64,000 nucleotides of DNA from Bacteroides sp. 214 (GCF_010501015.1 NZ_QVML01000004.1:173238-237237); one strand, 5' to 3'; counted from the first letter of the stretch, positions 45,111 to 54,491 are shown. Program-made: numbers and translations. The notes: generated by a model from the letters alone, not told the origin.

Positions 45111-46259
45111 ATGAAGAATTTTGTATATCAAAACCCTACCAAGTTGGTGTTTGGAAAAGGACAAATAGCCAAGTTAAGTGAACTCATCCCAAAAGAGAAG
45201 AAGGTCATGATTACTTTTGGAGGCGGTAGTGTTAAGAAAAACGGTGTGTATGATCAGGTAGCGACAGCTTTAGCCGGCCATCAGTATATTGAATTTTGGG
45301 GAATAGAGCCCAATCCATCGGTAGAAACAGTGCGCGAAGCAGTAGCGTTAGGCAGAGAGCATGGTGTTGACTTTTTGCTCGCTGTGGGTGGCGGCTCTGT
45401 GCTTGATGGCACAAAACTGATTGCTGCAACGTTGGGAGCACGCGAAAAAATAGACCCATGGAGTATTGTACAGAAAGGTTTTGCACCCGAGGCTATTCCG
45501 TTTGCCTCGGTCATGACACTCCCGGCAACCGGATCGGAAATGAATAGCGGTGCGGTTATTTCTCGCAAGGAGACTAATGAAAAGTATGCTTTCGGAGGAA
45601 ATTATCCGGAGTTCTCCATTTTGGATCCTGAAACAACCTACTCGCTGCCATCTACACAAATAGCCAATGGACTATCGGATGTGTTTGTACATGTGGTGGA
45701 ACAGTATATGACTACTCCGGGACAGTCGCGTGTGATGGATCGTTGGGCAGAAGGAATCTTGCTTACGTTGTTGGATATCGCCCCGAAAATCAAAGAAGAC
45801 CCAAAAAACTATGATGTAATGGCCGATTTTATGCTTTCGGCAACGTTGGCTTTGAACGATATGATCCAGATGGGTGTGACTCAAGATTGGGCTACACACA
45901 TGTTGGGACACGAGTTGACTGCGCTAACCGGTATTGCTCATGGTGCATCTTTGGCTATTGTTTATCCTGCTATGCTGCGTGTATTGAAAGAGCAGAAGCA
46001 TGACAAACTACTTCAATATGCCGAACGTGTGTTTGGAATAACTACCGGTAGCGAAGAAGAACGTATTGATAAAGCAATCGAAGCAACCGAGGCTTACTTC
46101 AAATCCTTAGGACTGGCTACCCACTTGTCTGAAGCCGGCATTGGCGAAGATATCATCGCGGAAGTTGAACGTCGTTTTACAGAACGTGGTATAAAGGTTG
46201 GAGAAGGACGCAATGTAGACGGAAAGATGGCAAGAAAGGTACTGGAGTCTTGTAAATAA
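45111..46259 (+). CDS. iron-containing alcohol dehydrogenase (BdhA/YqhD-like)
   Basis: A 382-residue protein. NAD(P)-binding GGGSVLDGTKLIA, metal site residues within SDVFVHVVEQYMT and GHELTALTGIAHGASLAIVYPAML (His). The family reduces aldehydes (butanal and others) with NADPH or NADH. Single gene, divergent from the MaoC gene and followed by an interspersed repeat whose first hairpin may terminate it. Confidence 0.92.
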   Translation: MKNFVYQNPTKLVFGKGQIAKLSELIPKEKKVMITFGGGSVKKNGVYDQVATALAGHQYIEFWGIEPNPSVETVREAVALGREHGVDFLLAVGGGSVLDGTKLIAATLGAREKIDPWSIVQKGFAPEAIPFASVMTLPATGSEMNSGAVISRKETNEKYAFGGNYPEFSILDPETTYSLPSTQIANGLSDVFVHVVEQYMTTPGQSRVMDRWAEGILLTLLDIAPKIKEDPKNYDVMADFMLSATLALNDMIQMGVTQDWATHMLGHELTALTGIAHGASLAIVYPAMLRVLKEQKHDKLLQYAERVFGITTGSEEERIDKAIEATEAYFKSLGLATHLSEAGIGEDIIAEVERRFTERGIKVGEGRNVDGKMARKVLESCK

Positions 46260-46278
46260 GCTACTTAAGTGCTCTTAA

Positions 46279-46462
46279 TTTCTCAGTGTTTTTTGGTGCT
46301 GAATTCACTGGTTTTTAGTGCAAAAAACACTGAGAAATGATGCGAAAATCAGTCAGAAAATTTGTTGTGAAGACCTTGTGAAGGATAAAAGAGGAGGTCT
46401 TCACACATAACCTACTTACAGCTATGTAGTTATAGCGTTTTGTGAAGGTGAAGACCTATTTC
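46279..46462 (+). repeat. interspersed intergenic repeat, family 2, copy B
   Basis: Related to 21487-21640. The first hairpin has perfect 17-bp arms TTTCTCAGTGTTTTTTG (46279-46295) and CAAAAAACACTGAGAAA (46321-46337); the second has GGTCTTCAC (46396-46404) and GTGAAGACC (46448-46456). A further GTGAAGACC lies at 46367-46375. It begins 20 bases after the dehydrogenase stop. Confidence 0.75.
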
Positions 46463-46482
46463 GATAAACTCCGTTTGGATGG

Positions 46483-46917
46483 TTATTTCTTCTTTCTCAA
46501 GTCCCTACGTTCAAACGCGCAAATAGCTTCTTTCCAATCTTCGGGAATCTCTTTTGAGTCGTGCTTCTCTAAATCAAACGCAACAAGTATTGATTTGCAG
46601 ATACATTTTACCTCTTTACTATCTGTATCTATTACGCGTTGTACCAATGTCATGCTTTTATTCCCTATCTCTACTACTGCTGTCTCTACTGCTACATTGC
46701 TGCTTGCCTTAATTTGCGAAAGGAAATTAGCTTCTATGTTTACCACAACTACACCATTTTTCTCTAAGTCCAAGAGAGGATAAACCGTGCTGAAGTACTC
46801 CGCTTTTCCTAAATCGTAATACATAAAGTAAACGGTGTTGTTTACATGTCCAAACTTATCGAAATCGTTGAAACGTAATTGGATAGGTAACGTATGATAA
46901 AATCTTAAATCTTCCAT
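46483..46917 (-). CDS. acyl-CoA thioesterase, 4HBT/YbgC hotdog family
   Basis: A 144-residue protein. The catalytic RFNDFDKFGHVNNTVYFMYYDLG motif with Asp and the GHVNN helix is typical of YbgC-like thioesterases. Cytoplasmic, hydrolyses acyl-CoA; substrate unknown. Monocistronic by context. Confidence 0.9.
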   Translation of the reverse strand: MEDLRFYHTLPIQLRFNDFDKFGHVNNTVYFMYYDLGKAEYFSTVYPLLDLEKNGVVVVNIEANFLSQIKASSNVAVETAVVEIGNKSMTLVQRVIDTDSKEVKCICKSILVAFDLEKHDSKEIPEDWKEAICAFERRDLRKKK

Positions 46918-46938
46918 AGGGTTTTATTTTATTGGCTG

Positions 46939-46970
46939 CAAAAGTAACTTTTTATTGGCTGTTTAACAAA
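46939..46970 (-). promoter_or_regulatory. promoter of the thioesterase gene
   Basis: Minus strand TTTG (46970-46967), 20-bp spacer, TACTTTTG (46946-46939). Both consensus; the ATG is 22 bases past the box. A separate plus-strand box TATTTTTG lies at 47089-47096 for the next gene. Confidence 0.7.
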
Positions 46971-47129
46971 TAAGAAGCTTATAGTAATTATTCTGTGGAA
47001 ATTCAAAACAGCTTCTTAACTTGTTAATGAAAATGGAAGTATAACAAATAAATGTACTGTTTTGGTTTTTCCACTCGTTGTAAATGACTATTTTTGCGCG
47101 ACAATACTATGTAAGGTAAAAACAAACGT

Positions 47130-47693
47130 ATGCAAGATGATATTAAAAAAGCCTGCGAAGTAATGGATAAGGGAGGGGTTATTCTCTATCCTACCGATAC
47201 GATATGGGGTATTGGCTGCGATGCTACAAATGAAGAAGCCGTTCGACGTGTGTACGATATAAAGAAAAGAATAGATAGCAAAGCACTGCTTGTGTTGGTT
47301 GACAGTTCGGTGAAAGTAGATTTCTATGTAGATGAAGTGCCCGATGTAGCTTGGGATTTAATAGAATTGACGGATAAACCACTCACTATTATTTACTCCG
47401 GTGCCCGAAATCTTGCACCCAATTTATTGGCTGAAGATGGCAGTGTGGGTATACGTGTAACATCCGAAGACTTTTCGCGCAAACTATGTCAACGTTTTCG
47501 CAAAGCGATTGTTTCTACCTCTGCCAATGTAAGCGGACAGCCTTCTCCAAGTAATTTTAGTGAAATAAGCGAAGAGATAAAAGCCGCTGTTGATTACATT
47601 GTAACATATAAACAAGAAGATACGAGCCACCCCAGACCTTCGGGTATTATTAAATTGGGAAAAGGTGGAGTGATAAAGGTTATTAGAGAATGA
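47130..47693 (+). CDS. tsaC: Sua5/YciO/YrdC-family threonylcarbamoyl-AMP synthase
   Basis: A 187-residue protein. N-terminal GGVILYPTDTIWGIGCDATNEEAV and KKRIDSKALLVLV, then IRVTSEDFSRKL and STSANVSGQPSP are the YrdC-fold substrate motifs. Makes threonylcarbamoyl-AMP for tRNA t6A. Its stop overlaps the next start by four bases. A YciO paralog is possible, but the motifs fit TsaC. Confidence 0.9.
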   Translation: MQDDIKKACEVMDKGGVILYPTDTIWGIGCDATNEEAVRRVYDIKKRIDSKALLVLVDSSVKVDFYVDEVPDVAWDLIELTDKPLTIIYSGARNLAPNLLAEDGSVGIRVTSEDFSRKLCQRFRKAIVSTSANVSGQPSPSNFSEISEEIKAAVDYIVTYKQEDTSHPRPSGIIKLGKGGVIKVIRE

Positions 47694-48262
47694 TAAAGTG
47701 CTTGTTGGATTATATTGTTGCTTTTCTTGGACTGGTAGTATGCCTGCCGCTATTGCTGTATATTATCATTCGTATTCGTTTAGAAAACACAGGAAGCATA
47801 TTCTATATACAAGAACGACTGGGCAAAAACAGTGTTCCGTTTAAGTTAATCAAGTTTCGCACGATGTACGAAGCAGCAGAGCAAGACACTCCGCAATTGG
47901 CAGTCTTGGGCGATAAACGGATTACTCCCTTTGGTCGTGTGCTCCGTAAATATCATTTAGATGAAATTCCGCAGTTGTGGAATGTGTTGCGTGGCGAAAT
48001 GTCGATGGTAGGTCCACGTCCCGAGCGTGCTTATTTCTCCAAACAACTGATAGAGCGGAAACCGGAGTGTGTTCGCTTGTTTACGGTAAAACCCGGCGTG
48101 ACCTCACTTGGAAGTGTGAAGTATGGATATGCAAGTTCTATTGACGCAATGATTGAACGTTCGCAATACGAACTTTATTATGTAGATAACTGCTCGTTGC
48201 TGATGGACTTTAGGATATTGATAGGAACGATTCGCGAAGTGTTTTCCGGCAAAGGAATATAA
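47690..48262 (+). CDS. bacterial sugar transferase (polyprenyl-phosphate glycosyl-1-P transferase, small type)
   Basis: A 190-residue monotopic enzyme. A membrane helix at residues 2-28 (LLDYIVAFLGLVVCLPLLLYII) is followed by FKLIKFRTMY, LRKYHLDEIPQLWNVLRGEMSMVGPRPE, and VKPGVTSLGSV, the WcaJ/PglC catalytic core. Starts a lipid-linked glycan on undecaprenyl phosphate. No glycan cluster is near, which is unusual. Overlaps tsaC. Confidence 0.92.
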   Translation: MIKCLLDYIVAFLGLVVCLPLLLYIIIRIRLENTGSIFYIQERLGKNSVPFKLIKFRTMYEAAEQDTPQLAVLGDKRITPFGRVLRKYHLDEIPQLWNVLRGEMSMVGPRPERAYFSKQLIERKPECVRLFTVKPGVTSLGSVKYGYASSIDAMIERSQYELYYVDNCSLLMDFRILIGTIREVFSGKGI

Positions 48263-48270
48263 TTTGAAGC

Positions 48271-50061
48271 ATGAACAATAAAGGTGCAAGTTGGTTTCAG
48301 CGTTTTCTGTTATGGCGTGAGAGAACGATAAAGGAAAAGCAGTTCATTCTGATATTGAGCTTGTTTGTTGGCGTATTTACAGCTATCGCTACGTATGTAC
48401 TTAAAATGCTCATACATACCATTCAGAATTTCTTAACCGATAATTTTAGTGCAACAGGTGCCAACTACCTCTATTTGGTTTATCCGGTTGTGGGTATCTT
48501 TATTGCCGGATTGTTTGTCAGGCTTATTGTGAAGGATGATATCAGTCACGGGGTAACCAAAATACTTTATGCCATATCTCGTCGCAAAGGACGTATTAAG
48601 CGACATAACATGTGGTCGTCTATCTTTGCCAGCTCTATAACAATTGGTTTCGGGGGGTCGGTAGGAGCCGAAGCACCTATTGTGCTTACCGGTTCGGCTA
48701 TTGGTTCTAACTTAGGAAGTGCTTTCAAAATGGAACACCGCACACTAATGCTACTCGTTGGTTGTGGAGCGGCAGGAGCTATTGGCGGTATCTTTAAGGC
48801 ACCTATTGCCGGATTGGTATTCACCATTGAGGTGCTGTTGCTCGATCTAACTATGACCTCATTGCTTCCATTGTTGATATCTTCGGTTACGGCAACAACA
48901 GTTTCTTATTTGCTCACGGGCACCGAAGCCATGTTCCGCTTTAATCAGGATAGTGCTTTTGAGATGGAACGCATCCCATACGTGATATTGTTGGGTATAG
49001 TATGTGGCTTGGTCTCTCTCTACTTTACCCGCGCTATGATCTGGGTAGAGGGTATCTTTGGTAAATTGAAGAATCCGTATAAGAAATTTATGTTAGGAGC
49101 TATTATGTTGAGTGTACTCATCTTCCTTTTTCCCCCACTTTATGGCGAAGGTTATGATACGATTGAACTGCTACTTAACGGAAACTCTGCAGTAGAGTGG
49201 GATATCATCTTGAACAATTCATTCTTTTATGGACACAGTAGCTTGCTGGTGCTGTTCTTGCTCTTGATAGTAATATTCAAAGTGTTTGCTACCAGTGCTA
49301 CCAACGGTGGAGGTGGAACGGGTGGGACATTCGCTCCTTCTTTGTTCTTGGGTTGCATCGTGGGGTTTATCTTTTCTTTCATGAGTAACACAATCGAATT
49401 TATTCCTGCTTTGCCCGAAAAGAACTTTGCTCTTATGGGAATGGCGGGTGTAATGAGTGGTGTAATGCATGCTCCGTTGACCGGTGTTTTCCTGATTGCC
49501 GAACTTACCGGAGGCTACGATCTGCTGCTTCCCCTTATTATTGTTTCTGTTTGTTCTTACCTTACTATTATTGTTTTTGAGCCGCATAGTATCTACTCCA
49601 TGCGTTTGGCGAAGAAAGGAGAACTGCTTACTCACAACAAAGATAAAGCCATACTTACACTTATGAAGATGGAAAATGTGGTGGAGAATAACTTTACCGT
49701 CATTGCCCCTGATATGGATTTGGGCGATTTGGTAAAGGTTATCTCTAACTCCAAACGTAATATGTTTCCTGTGGTAGATAAAGATGGTGTGCTTTTGGGT
49801 ATTGTGTTGCTGGATGATATTCGGAACATCATGTTCAGACAGGAGCTTTACCATCGGTTTACTGTGGGTAAATTAATGACGGCATTACCTGCCCGTCTTT
49901 ATGATACCGATAATATGGAGCAAGTGATGCGTACCTTTGACGAAACAAAAGCGTGGAATCTTCCTGTAGTAAGTACAGACGGTAAGTATTTGGGCTTTGT
50001 GTCCAAATCTAAAATATTTAGTTCATATCGTGAGGTGCTGGTTCAGTTCTCGACAGAATAA
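48271..50061 (+). CDS. ClC-family chloride channel/antiporter with CBS pair
   Basis: A 596-residue protein. About ten hydrophobic segments, the selectivity motifs GSVGAEAPIVLTGSAIGS (gating Glu) and GIFKAPIAGLVFTIEV, plus NGGGGTGGTFAPSLFLG. The C-terminus (about 450-590) is a CBS pair (VISNSKRNMFPVVDKDGVLLGIV; WNLPVVSTDGKYLGFV), which usually binds adenine nucleotides. Inner membrane; direction (channel or H+ exchange) not decidable here. Three bases before fmt. Confidence 0.94.
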   Translation: MNNKGASWFQRFLLWRERTIKEKQFILILSLFVGVFTAIATYVLKMLIHTIQNFLTDNFSATGANYLYLVYPVVGIFIAGLFVRLIVKDDISHGVTKILYAISRRKGRIKRHNMWSSIFASSITIGFGGSVGAEAPIVLTGSAIGSNLGSAFKMEHRTLMLLVGCGAAGAIGGIFKAPIAGLVFTIEVLLLDLTMTSLLPLLISSVTATTVSYLLTGTEAMFRFNQDSAFEMERIPYVILLGIVCGLVSLYFTRAMIWVEGIFGKLKNPYKKFMLGAIMLSVLIFLFPPLYGEGYDTIELLLNGNSAVEWDIILNNSFFYGHSSLLVLFLLLIVIFKVFATSATNGGGGTGGTFAPSLFLGCIVGFIFSFMSNTIEFIPALPEKNFALMGMAGVMSGVMHAPLTGVFLIAELTGGYDLLLPLIIVSVCSYLTIIVFEPHSIYSMRLAKKGELLTHNKDKAILTLMKMENVVENNFTVIAPDMDLGDLVKVISNSKRNMFPVVDKDGVLLGIVLLDDIRNIMFRQELYHRFTVGKLMTALPARLYDTDNMEQVMRTFDETKAWNLPVVSTDGKYLGFVSKSKIFSSYREVLVQFSTE

Positions 50062-50064
50062 ATT

Positions 50065-51036
50065 ATGGATAAGAAAGAATTAAGGATTGTTTATATGGGT
50101 ACACCGGATTTCGCGGTGGAACCTCTTCGCTGTTTGGTAGAAGGAGGGTATAATGTGGTAGGCGTTGTTACAATGCCCGACAAACCGGTTGGTCGCCATC
50201 ATAATCAATTACAAGCATCTCCGGTAAAACAATATGCAGAAGCTCACGCACTGTCGGTATTGCAACCTGTGAAATTGAAAGATGAAGAGTTTCTGAATGC
50301 TTTGCGTGCTTGGCAAGCCGATCTTCAGATAGTTGTTGCCTTTCGTATGCTGCCCGAAGTGGTATGGGATATGCCACGGTTAGGAACATTTAATTTGCAT
50401 GCTTCTTTATTGCCTCAATATCGTGGGGCTGCTCCCATAAATTGGGCCATAATCAATGGCGAAACAGAAACAGGAATTACTACTTTCTTCCTGACGCACG
50501 AAATAGATACAGGCGAAGTAATTCAACAAGTGCGTATCCCTATTGCCGATACAGACAATGTGGGTGTTGTGCACGATAAACTCATGATGTTGGGAGGTGA
50601 ATTAGTAGTAGAAACGGTCGATGCTATTATTAATAACACGATTAAATCAATACCTCAAGAAGAGATGCAGGTAGAAGGAGAACTTCGTCCGGCACCAAAA
50701 ATCTTTAAGGAGACTTGTGCGATAAATTGGAACCAGCCTACAAAAAAGATATTTGACTTTATACGAGGACTTTCTCCCTATCCGGGGGCGTGGACAGAGA
50801 TGGAAACACCCGATGGGAAACGTGTTACCGTAAAAATCTTTGAAAGTGAGAAGGTAGAGCCGGAGCATCACTTACCTGTTGGCACACTCCTAACTGATGG
50901 TAAGACCTTTTTACATGTAGCTACGATTGATGGTGCTTTATCTGTAAACTCTTTGCAAGTTGCCGGAAAAAAACGGATGAGTATCGGGGAGTTGCTTCGT
51001 GGGTTTAAGGTGGTGGATGGTAGCCGTTTTTGCTAA
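50065..51036 (+). CDS. fmt: methionyl-tRNA formyltransferase
   Basis: A 323-residue protein. Catalytic domain with FNLHASLLPQYRGAAPINWAIINGE (Asn, His), a TFFLTHEIDTGEVI loop and a C-terminal OB domain (LSPYPGAWTEM onward). Formylates Met-tRNAi from 10-formyl-THF. Follows the ClC gene with a 3-base gap. Confidence 0.97.
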   Translation: MDKKELRIVYMGTPDFAVEPLRCLVEGGYNVVGVVTMPDKPVGRHHNQLQASPVKQYAEAHALSVLQPVKLKDEEFLNALRAWQADLQIVVAFRMLPEVVWDMPRLGTFNLHASLLPQYRGAAPINWAIINGETETGITTFFLTHEIDTGEVIQQVRIPIADTDNVGVVHDKLMMLGGELVVETVDAIINNTIKSIPQEEMQVEGELRPAPKIFKETCAINWNQPTKKIFDFIRGLSPYPGAWTEMETPDGKRVTVKIFESEKVEPEHHLPVGTLLTDGKTFLHVATIDGALSVNSLQVAGKKRMSIGELLRGFKVVDGSRFC

Positions 51037-51087
51037 GATAAGAATCAAATAGTTTGTGGCGTTTTTTAATAAAAAATCACTCTCCGC

Positions 51088-51117
51088 TTGCTTTTTCAAA
51101 CATTATGTCTACATTTG
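51088..51117 (+). promoter_or_regulatory. trp operon promoter
   Basis: TTG (51088-51090), 19-bp spacer, TACATTTG (51110-51117): an optimal Bacteroidetes promoter. The leader ATG is 26 bases past the box. Confidence 0.82.
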
Positions 51118-51142
51118 CCTCGTAAACGTAACAAAAGAACAA

Positions 51143-51202
51143 ATGAGAATGTTATTAGTAAATACATGTTGGTGGCGCTACTTACAACTTCGAAAGTCGT
51201 AA
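51143..51202 (+). CDS. trpL: Trp leader peptide of the trp operon
   Basis: A 19-residue frame, MRMLLVNTCWWRYLQLRKS, ATG at 51143 and TAA at 51200-51202. Two adjacent Trp codons (TGG TGG, 51170-51175) are the hallmark of trp leaders. Located between a consensus promoter and an intrinsic terminator upstream of trpB, so it should sense charged tRNA-Trp. Too short for usual gene calling. Confidence 0.9.
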   Translation: MRMLLVNTCWWRYLQLRKS

Positions 51203-51207
51203 GGTAG
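51178..51207 (+). promoter_or_regulatory. leader hairpin overlapping the end of trpL
   Basis: A 13-bp stem: CTACTTAC (51178-51185) with GTAAGGTAG (51199-51207, one bulge), and ACTT/AAGT inside. It begins three bases after the Trp codons, so a ribosome paused there would melt it. A possible competing pairing is CGAAAG (51191-51196) with CUUUCG (51278-51283), which would hide the 3' arm of the terminator. The antiterminator is less clear than in the Phe/Tyr leader. Confidence 0.6.
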
Positions 51208-51248
51208 CAGTCTCGTGTATATACTATACTAATAGAATATAATATTAT

Positions 51249-51288
51249 AAGAGCCCTGTCGCGCCTGCGACGGGGCTCTTTCGTTTTT
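51249..51288 (+). terminator. trp attenuator terminator
   Basis: A 14-bp stem: AAGAGCCCTGTCGC (51249-51262) with GCGACGGGGCTCTT (51267-51280), one G-T pair, 4-base loop, followed by TCGTTTTT. It stands 25 bases before trpB and would stop transcription when tryptophan is ample. Confidence 0.92.
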
Positions 51289-51312
51289 AAATCAATAAAC
51301 ACCAAGTAATTT

Positions 51313-52491
51313 ATGAAAAGTTTCCTAATCGATGAAAATGGCTATTATGGAGAGTTCGGTGGTGCCTATATTCCGGAAATACTCCATCAATGTGTTGAAG
51401 AACTACAAAATACTTACTTAAAAGTAATGCAAAGTGATAGCTTCAGGCAGGAGTACGAACAACTATTGCGCGACTATGTGGGGCGTCCCTCACCTCTCTA
51501 TCATGCAAAGCGTCTTTCTGAAAAATACGGATATAAGATATACCTGAAGAGAGAAGACCTGAACCATACCGGTTCTCACAAGATAAACAATACCATCGGA
51601 CAAATATTACTGGCACGCCGAATGGGTAAGAAACGTATTATTGCCGAAACCGGAGCCGGACAGCATGGCGTAGCAACAGCCACTGTGTGCGCTCTGATGG
51701 ATATGGAATGTGTCGTTTATATGGGGCAAACGGATGTAGAACGCCAAGTGGTAAATGTGGAAAAGATGAACATGTTGGGTGCAACGGTTATTCCTGTAAC
51801 ATCTGGCAATATGACACTAAAAGATGCTACCAACGAGGCTATTCGCGATTGGTGTTGTCATCCTTCCGATACGTTTTACATCATCGGTTCAGTGGTTGGG
51901 CCACACCCATATCCAGATATGGTGTCGAAACTACAATCTGTAATCAGTCAAGAAATAAAGAAACAATTGTTAGAACAAGAAGGGCGCGAACATCCCGACT
52001 ATCTCATTGCTTGTGTGGGTGGGGGAAGCAATGCTGCCGGAACAATTTATCACTTTATAGACGACATGCGCACACAGATTATATTGGCAGAAGCAGGAGG
52101 CAAAGGCGTTGAAACCGGCATGACCGCAGCTACTATCACATTAGGGAAAACCGGCATTATTCATGGTACACGCACATACGTTATTCAAAACGAAGATGGA
52201 CAAATAGAAGAACCCTATTCTATTTCGGCAGGGTTAGACTATCCGGGAATTGGCCCCATACATGCTAACCTGGCTGTGAAGAATCGTGCAACAGTGATAC
52301 CTGTCAATGATGACGAAGCGATAGAGGCTGCATACGAACTAACCAAGCTGGAGGGGATTATCCCGGCACTCGAATCGGCACATGCCGTAGGAGTATTAAA
52401 TAAACTTTCTCTGACCCCGGATGCGGTAATTGTTCTTACCATATCCGGCAGAGGCGATAAAGATATTAACACTTATCTCGATAGAATATGA
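51313..52491 (+). CDS. trpB: tryptophan synthase beta chain
   Basis: A 392-residue protein. PLP Lys90 in LNHTGSHKINNTIGQ, phosphate-binding GGGSNAAG, and the conserved GLDYPGIGP and ISGRGDKD. Condenses indole with serine. Encoded first, with trpE overlapping by ATGA; the order trpB-E-G-D-C-F-A matches what I know of Bacteroides. Confidence 0.98.
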   Translation: MKSFLIDENGYYGEFGGAYIPEILHQCVEELQNTYLKVMQSDSFRQEYEQLLRDYVGRPSPLYHAKRLSEKYGYKIYLKREDLNHTGSHKINNTIGQILLARRMGKKRIIAETGAGQHGVATATVCALMDMECVVYMGQTDVERQVVNVEKMNMLGATVIPVTSGNMTLKDATNEAIRDWCCHPSDTFYIIGSVVGPHPYPDMVSKLQSVISQEIKKQLLEQEGREHPDYLIACVGGGSNAAGTIYHFIDDMRTQIILAEAGGKGVETGMTAATITLGKTGIIHGTRTYVIQNEDGQIEEPYSISAGLDYPGIGPIHANLAVKNRATVIPVNDDEAIEAAYELTKLEGIIPALESAHAVGVLNKLSLTPDAVIVLTISGRGDKDINTYLDRI

Positions 52492-53909
52492 ATAGATACA
52501 AGCTAAAAAAATACGATTACGCCACAAATAGCAAGCAGGTATTAGGCGATTTACATACACCGGTCAGTATTTATCTGAAAGTGCGCGATTTATATCCGCA
52601 ATCCGTTCTTATGGAGAGTTCGGATTATCATGCAGGCGAGAATAGCCTATCGTTTATAGCTCTTTGCCCATTGGCAAGCATAGGCGTCAACAATGATTTG
52701 GTGACAACTACCTATCCCGACGGTAGCAGTAAAGAAACAGCGCTAACAGATAAGTTTACCGTAGAAATAGCAATTAACAGCTTTATAGGGCAGTTCAATA
52801 TAACCGGCGACAATGCCGATGTATGCGGATTATATGGTTATACCACTTTCAATGCCGTGAAATACTTCGAGAAAATCAAGATAAAAGAGAGCCATGACGA
52901 GCTAAATGATGCCCCCGATATCTTATACATTTTATATAAGTATGTAATCATTTTCAATCATTTTAAGAACGAATTGGTACTTGTAGAAGTGCTATCTGAT
53001 GGCGAAGCGAGCCAGCTAAACCAACTTGAATCGGTTATCGACAATCGTAACTACGCATCCTACAACTTCGCTGTTACAGGGGCAGTATACAGTACGATTA
53101 CTGATGAGCAGCATAAAGCAAATGTACGCAAAGGTATTGCTCATTGTTTGCGGGGCGATGTGTTCCAGATTGTACTCTCTCGTCGGTTTATTCAACCATT
53201 CGAGGGTGATGATTTTAAGGTGTATCGTGCCTTGCGTAGCATTAATCCATCTCCTTATTTGTTCTATTTTGACTTTGGCGGATACCGTATTTTCGGTTCT
53301 TCGCCCGAAACGCATTGCAAAATAGAGGGTGCTACTGCATATATCGACCCCATTGCAGGAACTACCCACCGTACCGGAGATATGAAGAAAGACAAGGAAC
53401 TAACCGAAATATTGCTCAATGACCCAAAAGAAAATGCTGAACATGTAATGTTGGTAGATTTGGCACGAAATGATCTAAGCCGTAACTGCCACGATGTACG
53501 TGTAACATTCTACAAAGAACCTCAATATTATAGTCATGTTATTCATCTTGTTTCGCGTGTTAGCGGAACTCTAAACGAAGGAGCCGATTCTATAAAATCA
53601 TTTATAGATACATTTCCGGCAGGAACACTGAGTGGCGCGCCCAAAGTACGTGCTATGCAACTCATCAGCGAAATAGAACCACATAACAGAGGAGCTTACG
53701 GAGGATGCATCGGGTTCATCGGACTAAATGGAGAATTAAATCAGGCTATAACCATTCGTACGTTTGTTAGCCGCAACAACGAATTGTGGTTTCAGGCAGG
53801 AGGAGGGATTGTAGCAGGTAGTCAAGATGAATCTGAACTACAAGAGGTAAACAACAAACTCGGTGCACTGAAAAAGGCAATTGATATGGCTTCATCCTTA
53901 AAAAACTAA
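52488..53909 (+). CDS. trpE: anthranilate synthase component I
   Basis: A 473-residue protein. N-terminal VLMESSDYHAGENSLSFIA is the usual Trp-feedback region (LLES-like). The chorismate-binding half has YLFYFDFGGYRIFGSSPETH, PIAGTTHRTGD, LVDLARNDL and TLSGAPKVRAMQLI. Aminates chorismate and releases pyruvate with TrpG. Confidence 0.97.
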   Translation: MNRYKLKKYDYATNSKQVLGDLHTPVSIYLKVRDLYPQSVLMESSDYHAGENSLSFIALCPLASIGVNNDLVTTTYPDGSSKETALTDKFTVEIAINSFIGQFNITGDNADVCGLYGYTTFNAVKYFEKIKIKESHDELNDAPDILYILYKYVIIFNHFKNELVLVEVLSDGEASQLNQLESVIDNRNYASYNFAVTGAVYSTITDEQHKANVRKGIAHCLRGDVFQIVLSRRFIQPFEGDDFKVYRALRSINPSPYLFYFDFGGYRIFGSSPETHCKIEGATAYIDPIAGTTHRTGDMKKDKELTEILLNDPKENAEHVMLVDLARNDLSRNCHDVRVTFYKEPQYYSHVIHLVSRVSGTLNEGADSIKSFIDTFPAGTLSGAPKVRAMQLISEIEPHNRGAYGGCIGFIGLNGELNQAITIRTFVSRNNELWFQAGGGIVAGSQDESELQEVNNKLGALKKAIDMASSLKN

Positions 53910-53921
53910 CAATGATAGATT

Positions 53922-54491
53922 ATGAAAAAAGTATTGATACTCGATAATTACGACTCATTTACCTACAATTTGCTTCATTTGGTAAAAGAGTTAGGCAATG
54001 CTCAAACAGAAGTGTATCGCAATGATAAAATAACCTTGGATGAAGTTGCGATGTTTGACAAAATAATACTGTCGCCCGGTCCCGGAATACCACAAGAAGC
54101 CGGACTGCTACTATCTATTATTCGTTGTTATGCACCAACGAAAAGCATATTGGGCGTTTGTTTGGGGCATCAAGCCATTGGAGAAGCATTCGGCGCAACA
54201 TTAGAGAACTTGCGAGATGTCTATCACGGTGTGCAAACTCCCATTGATATCATAGAGAATGATACCATTTTTTCGGACTTGAATAAACAGCTACTTGTGG
54301 GTAGATATCACTCTTGGGTTATAAACAGAGAGACGCTTCCGGGTGAATTGATAATTACTGCCGAGAGTAAAGAAAAGCAGATTATGGCTATCAGGCATCA
54401 GACATACGATGTACATGGCATCCAATTTCATCCGGAATCTATACTAACCCCACAAGGGAGAACAATAATTGCTAACTTTTTAAATGTTTGA
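53922..54491 (+). CDS. trpG: anthranilate synthase component II (glutamine amidotransferase)
   Basis: A 189-residue class I amidotransferase. NYDSFTYNL N-terminus, catalytic Cys80 in GVCLGHQAIGE, and the His-Glu pair in GIQFHPESIL. Supplies ammonia to TrpE. A PabA role in folate synthesis is possible too, but the location in the trp operon argues for TrpG. Confidence 0.96.
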   Translation: MKKVLILDNYDSFTYNLLHLVKELGNAQTEVYRNDKITLDEVAMFDKIILSPGPGIPQEAGLLLSIIRCYAPTKSILGVCLGHQAIGEAFGATLENLRDVYHGVQTPIDIIENDTIFSDLNKQLLVGRYHSWVINRETLPGELIITAESKEKQIMAIRHQTYDVHGIQFHPESILTPQGRTIIANFLNV

